Under the pieces are notes generated by a model. That model saw only the letters and a program-made list of their open reading frames with translations, ran no database searches and was not told the origin of the DNA. The position numbers were made by a program, and so were the translations under genes. This document shows positions 1 through 9,860 of a stretch of 64,000 nucleotides of DNA, in pieces (the first letter of the stretch is position 1; every line of letters begins with the position of its first letter). This DNA is from Vicia villosa (Eukaryota; Streptophyta; Magnoliopsida; Fabales; Fabaceae): positions 28,647,915 through 28,711,914 of the forward strand of contig NC_081186.1 in assembly GCF_029867415.1 (NCBI RefSeq), given 5' to 3'.

Positions 1-1238
1 AATAAGTGTGACTTAAAAACTTGAGCGATAAAAATAAAATGCACAATTATTTTTATCCTGGTTCGCTGTTAACGAAGCTACTCCAGTCCACCCCCGCAGA
101 GATGATTTACCTCAACTGAGGATTTAATCCACTAATCGCACGGATTACAATGGTTTTCCACTTAGCCGCAACTAAGTCTTCCAGAGTCTTCTGATCACAA
201 CCTGATCACTCCAGGAACAACTGCTTAGTTCACTCCTAAGACTTTTCTAGAGTCTACTGATCAACACGATCACTCTAGGCTTAGTTCACTCCTAAGACTT
301 TCTGCTCAGCCAACTGCCAAGACTTCCTGCTCAGCCAACTGCCAAGACTTCCTGCTCAGCTAACTGCTAAGACTTCCTAGAGTATACTGATCAACTGATC
401 ACTCTAGTTCCTTACAACTTAATGTAATCTATTCAAGAGTTTACAAATGCTTCTTAAAAGCGATAATCACAACTGTGATATTTCTCTTACAATTTAAGCT
501 TAATCTCACTAAGATATTACAACAGCAATGTAGTGAGCTTTGATGAAGATGAAGATTCTGAGTTTTGATTTGAACAGAGTTTCAGCAAGTTAATTTGAAT
601 TGTATTGGTGCGAAAATCGTTAACCTTGCTTCTCATCAGAACTTCATATTTATAGGCGTTGAGAAGATGACCGTTGAATGCATTTAATGCTTTGCGTGTT
701 CCGTACAGCTTTGCATTTAATGTTATACGCTTTTGTCAACTACCTCGAGCCTTGTTCACACTGTGTCTACTGACGTAGCCTTTAGTAGCTTTAACGTTCC
801 TTTTGTCAGTCAGCGTAGTCTGCCACGTGTACTTCCTTCTGATCTGATGTTTGTGAATACGACGTTTGAATATCATCAGAGTCAAACAGCTTGGTGCACA
901 TCATCTTCTGATCTTCTGACCTTGAAGTGCTTCTGAGCGTGATACCATCTTCTGATCTTCAGTGCTTCTGATCTCATGTTCTTCTGATGCTTCCATAGAC
1001 CCATGTTCTGATTCTGCTTCGACCATCTTCTGATGTCTTGCCAGACCATGTTCTGATGTTGCATGCTGAACCATTTGAGACACATCTTCTGAGCGCTGAA
1101 TTATGCGTACTCTTTATATATATATTTCCTGAAAGGGAAATTGCATTGGATTAGAGTACCATATTATCTTAAGCAAAATTCATATTATTGTTATCATCAA
1201 AACTAAGATAATTGATAAGAACAAATCTTGTTCTAACA
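1..1238 (-). repeat. 3' LTR (partial) of SIRE-type element
   Basis: Positions 1-1238 match 8396-9633 almost base for base. Mismatches noticed are near 905 (T against G) and near 1028 (C against A). The LTR ends in the terminal CA at 1237-1238, directly followed by the polypurine tract. It contains three short direct repeats of about 24 bp around 300-375. Confidence 0.95.
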
Positions 1239-1254
1239 ATCTCCCCCTTTTTGA
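1239..1254 (-). other. Polypurine tract of SIRE-type element
   Basis: The plus strand reads ATCTCCCCCTTTTT directly after the LTR terminus. On the minus strand this is AAAAAGGGGGAGAT, the plus-strand primer site of SIRE-type elements. The same tract abuts the 3' LTR of the plus-strand copy at 51116-51132. Confidence 0.9.
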
Positions 1255-2491
1255 TGATGACAAAAACATATATAAATGATATGAATTTGCGATCAGAAAG
1301 AGTAGACGGCAAAAGACAAATTACACAGCTATAGCATAAGCATATGAATATGTCTCCCCCTGAGATTAACAATCTCCCCCTGAGATAAATAATCTCCCCC
1401 TGAAATAAATACTCGAAGAACTTTAATAAAAGACTTCCCTGATTATTTCGGTAGAGACGATCATATGAGCTTCTGCCTTCAGAGAATCCATAGCTTCTGA
1501 CTTCTGCTTCCATTGGACAGCTTCAGAACTTGAATTTCTTTGATCTTCAGAACATTCACAGCTTCTGACTTCTGCTTCCATTCAGGACAGCTTCAGAACT
1601 TGAATTTCTTTGATCTTCAGAACCTTCACAGCTTCTGATTTCTGCTTCCATTCAGGACAGCTTCAGAACTTGAATTTCTGGATCTTTTAGAACATTCACA
1701 TCTTCTGATTTCTGCTTCCCTCGGATCACTTCATGCTAGATTTGTATCAGAACATTGTTGAATGTACCAGAGCATCATCTGAGCATCTCTACATCCTGAA
1801 ATGTTACAGAACAAAAACTAAACGACAAAAGTCAGCATGAACGAGTTAGAACATAAAATGTATATTCAAATACATGATATGTATCAGAGCCAAATGTATC
1901 AGAGCATTTTTAGGCTAAAAACATGTATCAAAGCAAGTAATGTATCAGAGCCATAACATTATGTGTATCAGGGCAAATAGAATTTTGTCAGAACAGGATA
2001 GACAATGATATTCAAATTCTATTATCAGTGCTTCTGATTCATTCTTCTTTCTTGCTTCTGATCTCTGAAGCTTGACAGCACTCAGCTTGCTTCAGTTTCA
2101 ATGGTTTTGCTTCTAGTGTTTGCTTTGAAGATTCACTTCACTACTTTGTACCTGCAAAACACTTAAACCATATAGAACTTGCAGTTCTTGTTAGTGAATG
2201 TGTGGGAGCCTTTACCCAGCAACTGATAGATTTAATCAAATCATTTATCATTTATCTTTCTCCCCCTTTTTGTCATAACATCAAAAAGTATATATAAAAA
2301 GATTCAGATGTATAGAACGACAAAAGAAAACATTTACTGGAATGTAAAACACAAGGAAACTTTTTCATTGATAATCAAAAAAGGATTACAAAAGATGTGC
2401 AACAAAGAAAAAATAAAACTACTGAGACCAAATCCTAGGACCCTAGCTAAGACCACGTCTGTGCCAGCATGCCATGAAGGAGTGAAACGCC
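1255..2491 (-). repeat. SIRE-type 3' UTR with ~70 bp tandem repeats and reiterated polypurine tracts
   Basis: This noncoding stretch separates the env-like remnant from the LTR. At about 1490-1735 a ~70 bp unit (with the motif GACAGCTTCAGAACTTGAAT) recurs three to four times with few differences. At 1353-1402 the motif CTCCCCCTGA occurs three times about 25 bp apart, and another CTCCCCCTTTTT lies at about 2260-2272. On the coding strand these are extra GGGGGAG tracts resembling the true polypurine tract. No ORF of note is present. The ORF at 1169-1513 merely crosses the LTR boundary. Confidence 0.85.
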
Positions 2492-2881
2492 TCATTGACT
2501 GCTTCTAGGGCTTTCAGGCGAGGGATCAGGGAGACTTGGTCCTGCAGCAGATCTTCCACCACCTTTTCCAGAGACAACATCCTCAGCGGGTGAAGATGAA
2601 GAGATGTCTTCAGAAGAGATTAAGGGAGAGGAAAAATCAGAGGAAGCTGAGTCTTGAAGGTTGAGAGATGAGGAAGAAGATGGAGATGATGGAGGGCTTT
2701 CACCAGGAGGATGAAACACACGTCTAGAATAATTTCCAGACAGCATTGCTTCGAAAGGATTCACCTTGAGAGGATCATAGGTGATTTTAATCTTTTTGGG
2801 TTTGGAAGGTGATGTTTCAACAGCCTTTCGTTTGTTGTTTCTATCATTCTCATTATTTGCTGGTTTTGAAGAGGAATTCAT
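2492..2881 (-). pseudogene. Env-like third ORF, internally deleted remnant (129 aa)
   Basis: The start is taken at 2881, aligning with the start of the intact homologue at 23107-24240; an ATG at 2941 is in frame but has no counterpart there. The N-terminus shares the MN-SSS start, the basic segment (NKRKAV, KPKKIKI) and a Ser/Pro-rich tail with the 377-residue homologue. The next sequence downstream matches only the last part of that homologue and its 3' UTR, so roughly the middle two thirds is missing and the frame ends early. The function of this ORF in SIRE-type elements is not established; env-like is a conventional label. I see no signal peptide or membrane segment here. Confidence 0.75.
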
Positions 2882-3333
2882 GATGAGTTTGCAAAAAAAA
2901 ATGAACAGGTAGGGTTTGATAAGGAAGAGAGAGAGAGACAAACTTTAAGAAGGAAACAAGGAGATAGGAAACCGAAAACCATTTTGAAGAGTATTTAAAG
3001 GAAAATAAAATGAAACGAATGATGAAAAGCATTTAATGTTACGTGACGTGAGGAGAGATAATAAAGACGAATGAGGTGACTAGCACAGTTACCTATGGTC
3101 TGCGTCCCTTCAACTGCACGCGCGCTTATCCATGAATAGTAACGGCAGGTTTACCATCCCGAGATAAAGCGTAACAGCTGTTTTGCTTTACAAGATGTTC
3201 TGAATCAACTTAGACAATGAAACGTTAGTAATAACCGAATCATAATTTCTAAACGAATTCAATCAGAACTTCTGATTAAAAAAATTCCACATTCATTTCA
3301 GAAGATACTCATACATGAGAAATTCTCATCTTC
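2882..3333 (-). other. Spacer between pol and the env-like ORF
   Basis: About 450 bp of noncoding sequence lies between the pol stop and the env-like start. It matches the equivalent spacer of the plus-strand copy (22664-23106), including the CACGTGACG-like segment and the pol-end context. I see no other feature. Confidence 0.7.
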
Positions 3334-6300
3334 TCATTCTGGGCATAAATCCATACTGATGTTCTTCAGAATGAACTTAAACCTATCTTCAGCCAGGGGT
3401 TTTGTAAAGATATCAGCCCATTGATGGTCTGTATCAACAAAGTTTAAAGATATAACACCCTTCTGAACATAGTCCCTTATGAAATGATGTTTTATCTCAA
3501 TATGTTTAGCTTTTGAATGAAGAATAGGATTCTTAGATAAACATATAGCAGAAGTATTATCACAGAATATAGGAATGTTACTCTCAAATATCTGATAATC
3601 TTCTAACTGACTTTTCATCCAGAGCATCTGTGTACTACAACCAGCAGCTGCGACATATTCTGCTTCTGTGGTTGATAGAGCAATGGTTGCTTGCTTCTTG
3701 CTGTACCAGGAGATTAAGTGACTTCCAAGAAATTGGCAACTTCCTGAAGTACTTTTTCTTTCAATTCTGTCTCCAGCATAATCAGCATCGCAGAATCCTA
3801 CTAAGTTGTATTCTTTAGATTTTCTGTAAACTAAACCAACATTAGTAGTACCTTTCAGATACCTTAGAATCCTCTTAACAGCAGTTAAATGAGATTCTCT
3901 AGGATCCGATTGGAATCTAGCACACAAACAAACACTGAACAGAATGTCAGGTCTAGAAGCAGTCAGATATAGAAGAGATCCAATCATACCTCTGTATAGC
4001 TTCTGATCTACCTTCTTACTTACCTCATCCTTACCTAGGATGCATGTTGGATGCATAGGAGTTTTGGCTTCTTTGCAGTCTAGAAGATTGAACTTCTTCA
4101 GAAGTTCCTTCACATACTTGGTTTGGTGAACATACGTTCCTTCTGATGTTTGATTTATTTGTATTCCAAGGAAATACTTGAGTTCTCCCATCATGCTCAT
4201 TTCAAACTCAGCCTGCATAGACTTAGCAAACTCCTTTCCAAGTGTAGCATTAGATGTTCCAAAAATAATATCATCTACATATATTTGACAAATTAAAATA
4301 TCCTTTTCAAAGGTTTTACAAAAGAGAGTAGTGTCCACTTTTCCTCTAGTGAAACCATTATCTAGAAGGAAAGAACTTAAGCGTTCATACCAAGCTCTGG
4401 GAGCCTGTTTCAATCCATACAATGATTTCTTAAGTTTAAAAACATGATTAGGAGACATAGAGTCTTCAAAACCAGGAGGTTGATGGACATAAACTTCTTC
4501 ATCTATATAACCATTTAAGAAGGCACTCTTAACATCCATCTGATAGAGAATGATGTTATGTTGAGTGGCAAAAGAAATTAATAGACGAATAGACTCTAAC
4601 CTGGCCACTGGTGCAAAGGTTTCTGTGTAGTCAATCCCTTCTTGCTGACTATAACCCTGAGCCACTAGTCTGGCTTTGTTCCTTACCACTTCACCTTTCT
4701 CACTAAGCTTGTTTCTGAAGACCCATTTTGTACCGATTATATTGAATCCATCTGGTCTAGGAACAAGATCCCAAACATCATTCCTTGTAAACTGATTTAG
4801 TTCTTCTTGCATAGCAATTATCCAGTCTGGATCTTCTAGAGCATGATCAACAGAAGTTGGCTCGATCAAAGATACAAGACCTAATTGACAGTCTGCATTG
4901 TTCCTAAGGAATGCTCTTGTTCTGATTGGATCATCCTTCTTTCCAAGAATGACATCTTCTGAATGACCAGAGATGAGTCTGGATGATCTTCTGACAGATG
5001 GTTCTTCAGAAATACTTAGATCCTCCAGAGAAGCTGTTACTTGATCTTCAGATTCTTTGCTTCTGAGGAGCTCTGCTTCTGATGCGTTGCTTCTTGGCTC
5101 AACAACTTCTGATATGTCAATATCACAACCTGCAAAATTATCAACTTGCTTTGGTTTTTCAGAACCAAGCTTATCATCAAACCTGATATTGATTGATTCT
5201 TCTACAACCAATGTTTCAGTATTGTATACCCTGTAGCCTTTTGAGCGTTCAGAATATCCAAGAAGGAAACACTTTTGAGCTTTGGAATCAAACTTACCAA
5301 GATGATCTTTAGTGTTCAGAATAAAGCATACACATCCAAAAGGATGGAAATATGAAATGTTGGGCTTTCTATTCTTCCACAATTCATAGGGAGTCTTATT
5401 TAGAATAGGTCTGATAGAGATTCTATTCTGAATATAACATGCAGTGTTTATTGCTTCTGCCCAGAAATGCTTAGCCATATTGGTTTCATTGATCATGGTT
5501 CTGGCCATTTCTTGAAGAGTCCTATTCTTTCGTTCTACAACCCCATTTTGCTGTGGAGTTCTAGGACAAGAGAAATCATGGGCAATACCATTTTCTTTGA
5601 AGAATTCTTCAAAGGATTTGTTCTCAAATTCACCACCATGATCACTTCTGACCTTTATGATTTTACACTCTTTTTCAGATTGAATCTGAATGCAGAAATC
5701 AAAGAACACTGAATGAGTCTCATCCTTGTGTTTTAAGAATTTTACCCATGTCCAGCGGCTATAATCATCTACGATGACTAATCCATATTTCTTTCCTCTG
5801 ACAGATGCTGTTTTGACTGGTCCAAACAGATCAATGTGCAAGAGTTCTAATGGCCTTGAGGTAGAAACAACATTCTTAGATTTGAATGCAGGTTTGGAGA
5901 ACTTGCCCTTCTGACATGCTTCACAAAGAGCATCTGATTGGAATTTCAGATTAGGGAGTCCTCTGACAAGATTCAGTTTGTTAATTTGAGAGATCTTTCT
6001 CAAACTAGCATGACCTAATCTCCTGTGCCAGACCCACTGCTCTTCAGAAACAGACATAAGACAAGTTACCTTCTGACTCATAAGATCTTGCAGATCTGTC
6101 TTATAAATGTTGTTCTTCCTCTTGCCTGTAAATAGGATTGAGCCATCCTTCTGATTTACAGCCTTGCAAGACTCTTGATTAAAGATTATATCATAACCAT
6201 TGTCACTTAATTGACTGATAGATAAAAGGTTATGTGTTAATCCTTCTACAAGAAGTACATTAGAGATGGAAGGAGAGTTACCAGATTTTATAGTTCCAGA

Positions 6301-6468
6301 GCCAATTATCTTGCCCTTCTGATCTCCTCCGAACTTGACTTCTCCTCCAGACTTAAGCACCAGGTCTTGGAACATAGACCTTCTTCCTGTCATGTGTCGC
6401 GAGCATCCAGAGTCCAGGTACCATGACATGTTGTGCTTTGTCCTTCTTGCAGCCAAGGATATCTGCAA
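3334..6468 (-). CDS. pol: Copia pol polyprotein: protease, integrase, reverse transcriptase, RNase H (SIRE type)
   Basis: A 1044-residue uninterrupted frame. The aspartic protease motif WYLDSGCSRHMTG is at residues 16-28. A GAG-pre-integrase zinc-binding region (H-x4-H ... LCEACQKGK) lies at about 148-205, followed by the integrase core with its D,D,E residues (HIDLFGP, RSDHGGEFE, NGVVERKNRT) to about 375. The RVT_2 reverse transcriptase carries YGLKQAPRAWY and the catalytic YVDD at about 560-800. RNase H (DADYAGD ... STTEAEYVA) is at about 880-1020. The polyprotein cleaves gag-pol, copies element RNA to cDNA and integrates it. No stop or frameshift is visible, so it may be functional. The frame is +1 relative to gag and overlaps its end; the displayed first codon (6468) is TTG, so a separate start is unlikely. 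Confidence 0.95.
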   Translation of the reverse strand: MQISLAARRTKHNMSWYLDSGCSRHMTGRRSMFQDLVLKSGGEVKFGGDQKGKIIGSGTIKSGNSPSISNVLLVEGLTHNLLSISQLSDNGYDIIFNQESCKAVNQKDGSILFTGKRKNNIYKTDLQDLMSQKVTCLMSVSEEQWVWHRRLGHASLRKISQINKLNLVRGLPNLKFQSDALCEACQKGKFSKPAFKSKNVVSTSRPLELLHIDLFGPVKTASVRGKKYGLVIVDDYSRWTWVKFLKHKDETHSVFFDFCIQIQSEKECKIIKVRSDHGGEFENKSFEEFFKENGIAHDFSCPRTPQQNGVVERKNRTLQEMARTMINETNMAKHFWAEAINTACYIQNRISIRPILNKTPYELWKNRKPNISYFHPFGCVCFILNTKDHLGKFDSKAQKCFLLGYSERSKGYRVYNTETLVVEESINIRFDDKLGSEKPKQVDNFAGCDIDISEVVEPRSNASEAELLRSKESEDQVTASLEDLSISEEPSVRRSSRLISGHSEDVILGKKDDPIRTRAFLRNNADCQLGLVSLIEPTSVDHALEDPDWIIAMQEELNQFTRNDVWDLVPRPDGFNIIGTKWVFRNKLSEKGEVVRNKARLVAQGYSQQEGIDYTETFAPVARLESIRLLISFATQHNIILYQMDVKSAFLNGYIDEEVYVHQPPGFEDSMSPNHVFKLKKSLYGLKQAPRAWYERLSSFLLDNGFTRGKVDTTLFCKTFEKDILICQIYVDDIIFGTSNATLGKEFAKSMQAEFEMSMMGELKYFLGIQINQTSEGTYVHQTKYVKELLKKFNLLDCKEAKTPMHPTCILGKDEVSKKVDQKLYRGMIGSLLYLTASRPDILFSVCLCARFQSDPRESHLTAVKRILRYLKGTTNVGLVYRKSKEYNLVGFCDADYAGDRIERKSTSGSCQFLGSHLISWYSKKQATIALSTTEAEYVAAAGCSTQMLWMKSQLEDYQIFESNIPIFCDNTSAICLSKNPILHSKAKHIEIKHHFIRDYVQKGVISLNFVDTDHQWADIFTKPLAEDRFKFILKNISMDLCPE

Positions 6469-8272
6469 TAGGAATAATCTTATCCTTAGGTACCCACATC
6501 TTTTTGGGTCCTTTCTTGTTAGATTTTCTCAAGTTCTGATTGAACTTGGGTTTAACATTGTAAGCAATAGGAGGAACAGCATGATAATTCTTAATGTGAG
6601 TTTCATGATATTTCCTAGGTTGTGTCACATGCTTCTTAGTGTGTGCACTGTGAAAACTTTGTGCTTGTGAAGTGTGCCTAATATCATGTGAATGGCCATA
6701 CTTGAACTGATCATACAATGGCTTGTATGTAATTTTCATTTCATCAACAGGTTCAAGTTTGTATGGGGTTTCACCCTCATAACCAATGCCAACTCTTTTG
6801 TTTCCAGACACAGCATATATCATAGAAGCTAGCTGACTTCTGCCAATACTTCTAGATAGGAACTTCCTGAAACTTAAATCATATTCTTTCAGAATATGGT
6901 TCAGACTGGGAGTGGATTTTTCTGAATCCGAAGGAGATCCAACATTATTGGATAATTTTAAAAGTTTTTTCTTTAATTCAGAATTCTCCAACTCAAGCTT
7001 CTTTGTTTCAAATTCAAATTGCTTTTTCAGCTTTTTGTATTTGAGACTGATCTGAGACTTGAGTTCCAGAAGTTCAGTTAGACCGGAAACTAACTCATCT
7101 CTAGTAAGTTCAGAAAATACCTCTTCAGAATCTGATTCTGATGTAGATTCTGATCCGTCATCTTCTGTCGCCATCAGCGCACAGTTTGCCTGCTCATCTT
7201 CTGAATCATCTTCTGACTCATCCCAGGTTGCCATAAGACCTTTCTTCTTATGAAACTTTTTCTTGGGACTTTCCTTCTGAAGATTTGGACATTCATTTTT
7301 GTAGTGTCCAGGCTCATTGCATTCATAGCACATGACCTTCTTCTTGTCAAATCTTCTTTCATCAGAAGATTCTCCACGTTCAAATTTCCTTGAACTTCTG
7401 AAGCCTCTGAACTTCCTTTGCTTGGTCTTCCAGAGTTGATTTAGCCTTCTGGAAATCATGGACAGTTCATCTTCTTCTTCAGATTCTGATTCTTCAGGAT
7501 CTTCTTCTCTAGCCTGAAAAGCGTTAGTGCATTTCTTGATATTAGATTTTAATGCAATAGACTTACCTTTCTTTTGAGGCTCATTTGCGTCCAGCTCAAT
7601 CTCATGGCTTCTCAAGGCACTGATAAGCTCTTCCAGAGAAACTTCATTCAGATTCTTCGCAATCTTGAATGCAGTCACCATCGGACCCCATCTTCTGGGT
7701 AAGCTTCTGATGATCTTCTTTACATGATCAGCCTTGGTGTATCCTTTGTCAAGAACTCTCAATCCAGCAGTCAGAGTTTGAAATCTCGAAAACATCTTTT
7801 CAATGTCTTCATCATCCTCCATCTTGAAGGCTTCATACTTCTGGATTAAGGCAAGAGCTTTTGTCTCCTTGACTTGAGCATTTCCTTCATGAGTCATTTT
7901 CAAGGACTCATATATGTCATAGGCCGTTTCCCTGTTAGATATCTTCTCATACTCAGCATGAGAGATAGCATTCAGCAAAACAGTTCTACATTTATGATGA
8001 TTCCTGAAAAGCTTCTTTTGGTCATCATTCATTTCTTGCCTTGACAGCTTCACGCCTCTGGCATTTACTGGATGTTTGTAACCATCCATCAGAAGATCCC
8101 ATAGATCACCATCTAGACCCAGAAAATAACTCTCCAGTTTATCTTTCCAGTATTCAAAGTTTTCACCATCAAATACCGGCGGTCTAGTATAACCATTGTT
8201 ACCGTTGTATTGCTCAGCAGAGCCAGATGTAGATGCAGGTGTAGGTATAGTCCTTTCACTTTCATCAACCAT
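6353..8272 (-). CDS. gag: Copia gag with zinc knuckle (SIRE type)
   Basis: A 639-residue frame starting with ATG 87 bp inside the PBS. A UBN2-type gag domain covers about residues 60-235 (QKKLFRNHHKCRTVLLNAI through EELISALRSHEIEL). A CCHC knuckle, CYECNEPGHYKNEC, sits near residue 315, followed by an acidic Ser/Glu-rich stretch and a Lys/Glu-rich coiled-coil-like segment (SLKYKKLKKQFEFETKKLELENSELKKKL). Gag forms the particle that packages element RNA. The frame ends in VPRPGA inside the region that encodes the protease start in the +1 frame, so a ribosomal frameshift or an ancestral lesion separates gag from pol. The plus-strand copy has the same arrangement. Confidence 0.92.
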   Translation of the reverse strand: MVDESERTIPTPASTSGSAEQYNGNNGYTRPPVFDGENFEYWKDKLESYFLGLDGDLWDLLMDGYKHPVNARGVKLSRQEMNDDQKKLFRNHHKCRTVLLNAISHAEYEKISNRETAYDIYESLKMTHEGNAQVKETKALALIQKYEAFKMEDDEDIEKMFSRFQTLTAGLRVLDKGYTKADHVKKIIRSLPRRWGPMVTAFKIAKNLNEVSLEELISALRSHEIELDANEPQKKGKSIALKSNIKKCTNAFQAREEDPEESESEEEDELSMISRRLNQLWKTKQRKFRGFRSSRKFERGESSDERRFDKKKVMCYECNEPGHYKNECPNLQKESPKKKFHKKKGLMATWDESEDDSEDEQANCALMATEDDGSESTSESDSEEVFSELTRDELVSGLTELLELKSQISLKYKKLKKQFEFETKKLELENSELKKKLLKLSNNVGSPSDSEKSTPSLNHILKEYDLSFRKFLSRSIGRSQLASMIYAVSGNKRVGIGYEGETPYKLEPVDEMKITYKPLYDQFKYGHSHDIRHTSQAQSFHSAHTKKHVTQPRKYHETHIKNYHAVPPIAYNVKPKFNQNLRKSNKKGPKKMWVPKDKIIPIADILGCKKDKAQHVMVPGLWMLATHDRKKVYVPRPGA

Positions 8273-8345
8273 CTTTTAAATGAAGCGTTTTTCTCTTCCT
8301 GAATCTTTTCTAAACACGGTTAAGTGCTTGCACCTTTGAACCGGC

Positions 8346-8357
8346 GCTCTGATGCCA
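8346..8357 (-). other. Primer-binding site, initiator tRNA-Met type
   Basis: The plus strand reads GCTCTGATGCCA. On the minus strand it is TGGCATCAGAGC, one base off the common plant iMet PBS TGGTATCAGAGC, and lies two bases inside the 5' LTR. The plus-strand SIRE copy has the same variant at 18998. Confidence 0.92.
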
Positions 8358-8359
8358 AT

Positions 8360-9633
8360 TGAAGGATAGAAAAACACTTAGAAAGGGGGGGATTGAATAA
8401 GTGTGACTTAAAAACTTGAGCGATAAAAATAAAATGCACAATTATTTTTATCCTGGTTCGCTGTTAACGAAGCTACTCCAGTCCACCCCCGCAGAGATGA
8501 TTTACCTCAACTGAGGATTTAATCCACTAATCGCACGGATTACAATGGTTTTCCACTTAGCCGCAACTAAGTCTTCCAGAGTCTTCTGATCACAACCTGA
8601 TCACTCCAGGAACAACTGCTTAGTTCACTCCTAAGACTTTTCTAGAGTCTACTGATCAACACGATCACTCTAGGCTTAGTTCACTCCTAAGACTTTCTGC
8701 TCAGCCAACTGCCAAGACTTCCTGCTCAGCCAACTGCCAAGACTTCCTGCTCAGCTAACTGCTAAGACTTCCTAGAGTATACTGATCAACTGATCACTCT
8801 AGTTCCTTACAACTTAATGTAATCTATTCAAGAGTTTACAAATGCTTCTTAAAAGCGATAATCACAACTGTGATATTTCTCTTACAATTTAAGCTTAATC
8901 TCACTAAGATATTACAACAGCAATGTAGTGAGCTTTGATGAAGATGAAGATTCTGAGTTTTGATTTGAACAGAGTTTCAGCAAGTTAATTTGAATTGTAT
9001 TGGTGCGAAAATCGTTAACCTTGCTTCTCATCAGAACTTCATATTTATAGGCGTTGAGAAGATGACCGTTGAATGCATTTAATGCTTTGCGTGTTCCGTA
9101 CAGCTTTGCATTTAATGTTATACGCTTTTGTCAACTACCTCGAGCCTTGTTCACACTGTGTCTACTGACGTAGCCTTTAGTAGCTTTAACGTTCCTTTTG
9201 TCAGTCAGCGTAGTCTGCCACGTGTACTTCCTTCTGATCTGATGTTTGTGAATACGACGTTTGAATATCATCAGAGTCAAACAGCTTGGTGCACAGCATC
9301 TTCTGATCTTCTGACCTTGAAGTGCTTCTGAGCGTGATACCATCTTCTGATCTTCAGTGCTTCTGATCTCATGTTCTTCTGATGCTTCCATAGACCCATG
9401 TTCTGATTCTGCTTCGACCATCTTATGATGTCTTGCCAGACCATGTTCTGATGTTGCATGCTGAACCATTTGAGACACATCTTCTGAGCGCTGAATTATG
9501 CGTACTCTTTATATATATATTTCCTGAAAGGGAAATTGCATTGGATTAGAGTACCATATTATCTTAAGCAAAATTCATATTATTGTTATCATCAAAACTA
9601 AGATAATTGATAAGAACAAATCTTGTTCTAACA
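8360..9633 (-). repeat. 5' LTR of SIRE-type element (1274 bp)
   Basis: Bounded by TG at 8360 and CA at 9633, with the PBS on its inner side. It is the complete partner of the partial LTR at the window start. It is 65 bp longer than the LTRs of the plus-strand SIRE copy, mainly through different numbers of short internal repeats (CTGCTCAGCCAACTGCCAAG units at about 8696-8770). Confidence 0.95.
9042..9049 (-). promoter_or_regulatory. LTR TATA box of SIRE-type element
   Basis: The minus strand reads TATAAATA in the context GCCTATAAATATGAAGTTC. It is conserved in all four SIRE LTRs in the window (647-654, 9042-9049, 18366-18373, 51712-51719). It is the best candidate for the Pol II promoter; transcription would start about 30 bp further along the minus strand. 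Confidence 0.6.
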
Positions 9634-9860
9634 GCTTGTAGAGTTTTCTGAAGATAAATCCAAGATTTGCTACAGGTAAGTGATTCCAATCCTTCTCAGC
9701 ATCGTAGAAATACGTGTTAGGTTCATTTGCATCTGGGAGCTCCTCACACCAAGGAGGCTGGGCATTGGCCAAATGTTTTCGGTGTTGTGTGTGGCATTCA
9801 AATCTTGTGAATTTCGATCCATGTGTGAATGAGTTCAGTGTTAGTTTTGTTAACGATTAA
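9634..9860 (-). other. Unassigned short open fragment next to the SIRE insertion
   Basis: Just beyond the SIRE end a minus-strand frame reads through residues such as PPWCEELPDANEP, YFYDAEKDWNHLP and VANLGFIFRKLYK, with no stop over about 70 codons. On the plus strand the same region has a good 5' splice-like motif, CAGGTAAGTG, at about 9676. I do not recognise the peptide. It could be a relic of a host exon, a captured gene fragment or chance. The SIRE insertion cuts it at 9633; the other half would lie left of the window. Confidence 0.3.

Larger units (their letters stand above)
1..9633 (-). mobile_element. SIRE/Maximus-type Ty1-copia retrotransposon, minus strand, 3' LTR cut by window edge
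   Basis: The 5' LTR at 8360-9633 and the partial 3' LTR at 1-1238 are near-identical direct repeats bounding gag, pol and a remnant third ORF, all read on the minus strand. The order LTR, iMet-type PBS, gag, protease-integrase-RT-RNase H, env-like ORF, long 3' UTR, polypurine tract, LTR is that of the SIRE/Maximus copia lineage. About 36 bp of the 3' LTR and the left target-site duplication lie outside the window. The bases after the right end are GCTTG, so a matching GCTTG is expected to the left. I see two mismatches between the LTR copies over about 1.24 kb, so the insertion is recent. Confidence 0.95.

Noticed and set aside
733..1085. Small ORFs in the SIRE LTR (repeated at 9128-9480, 17938-18252 and 51284-51598)
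   Set aside because: They recur only because the LTR recurs. They span the promoter side of the LTR and show no domain.
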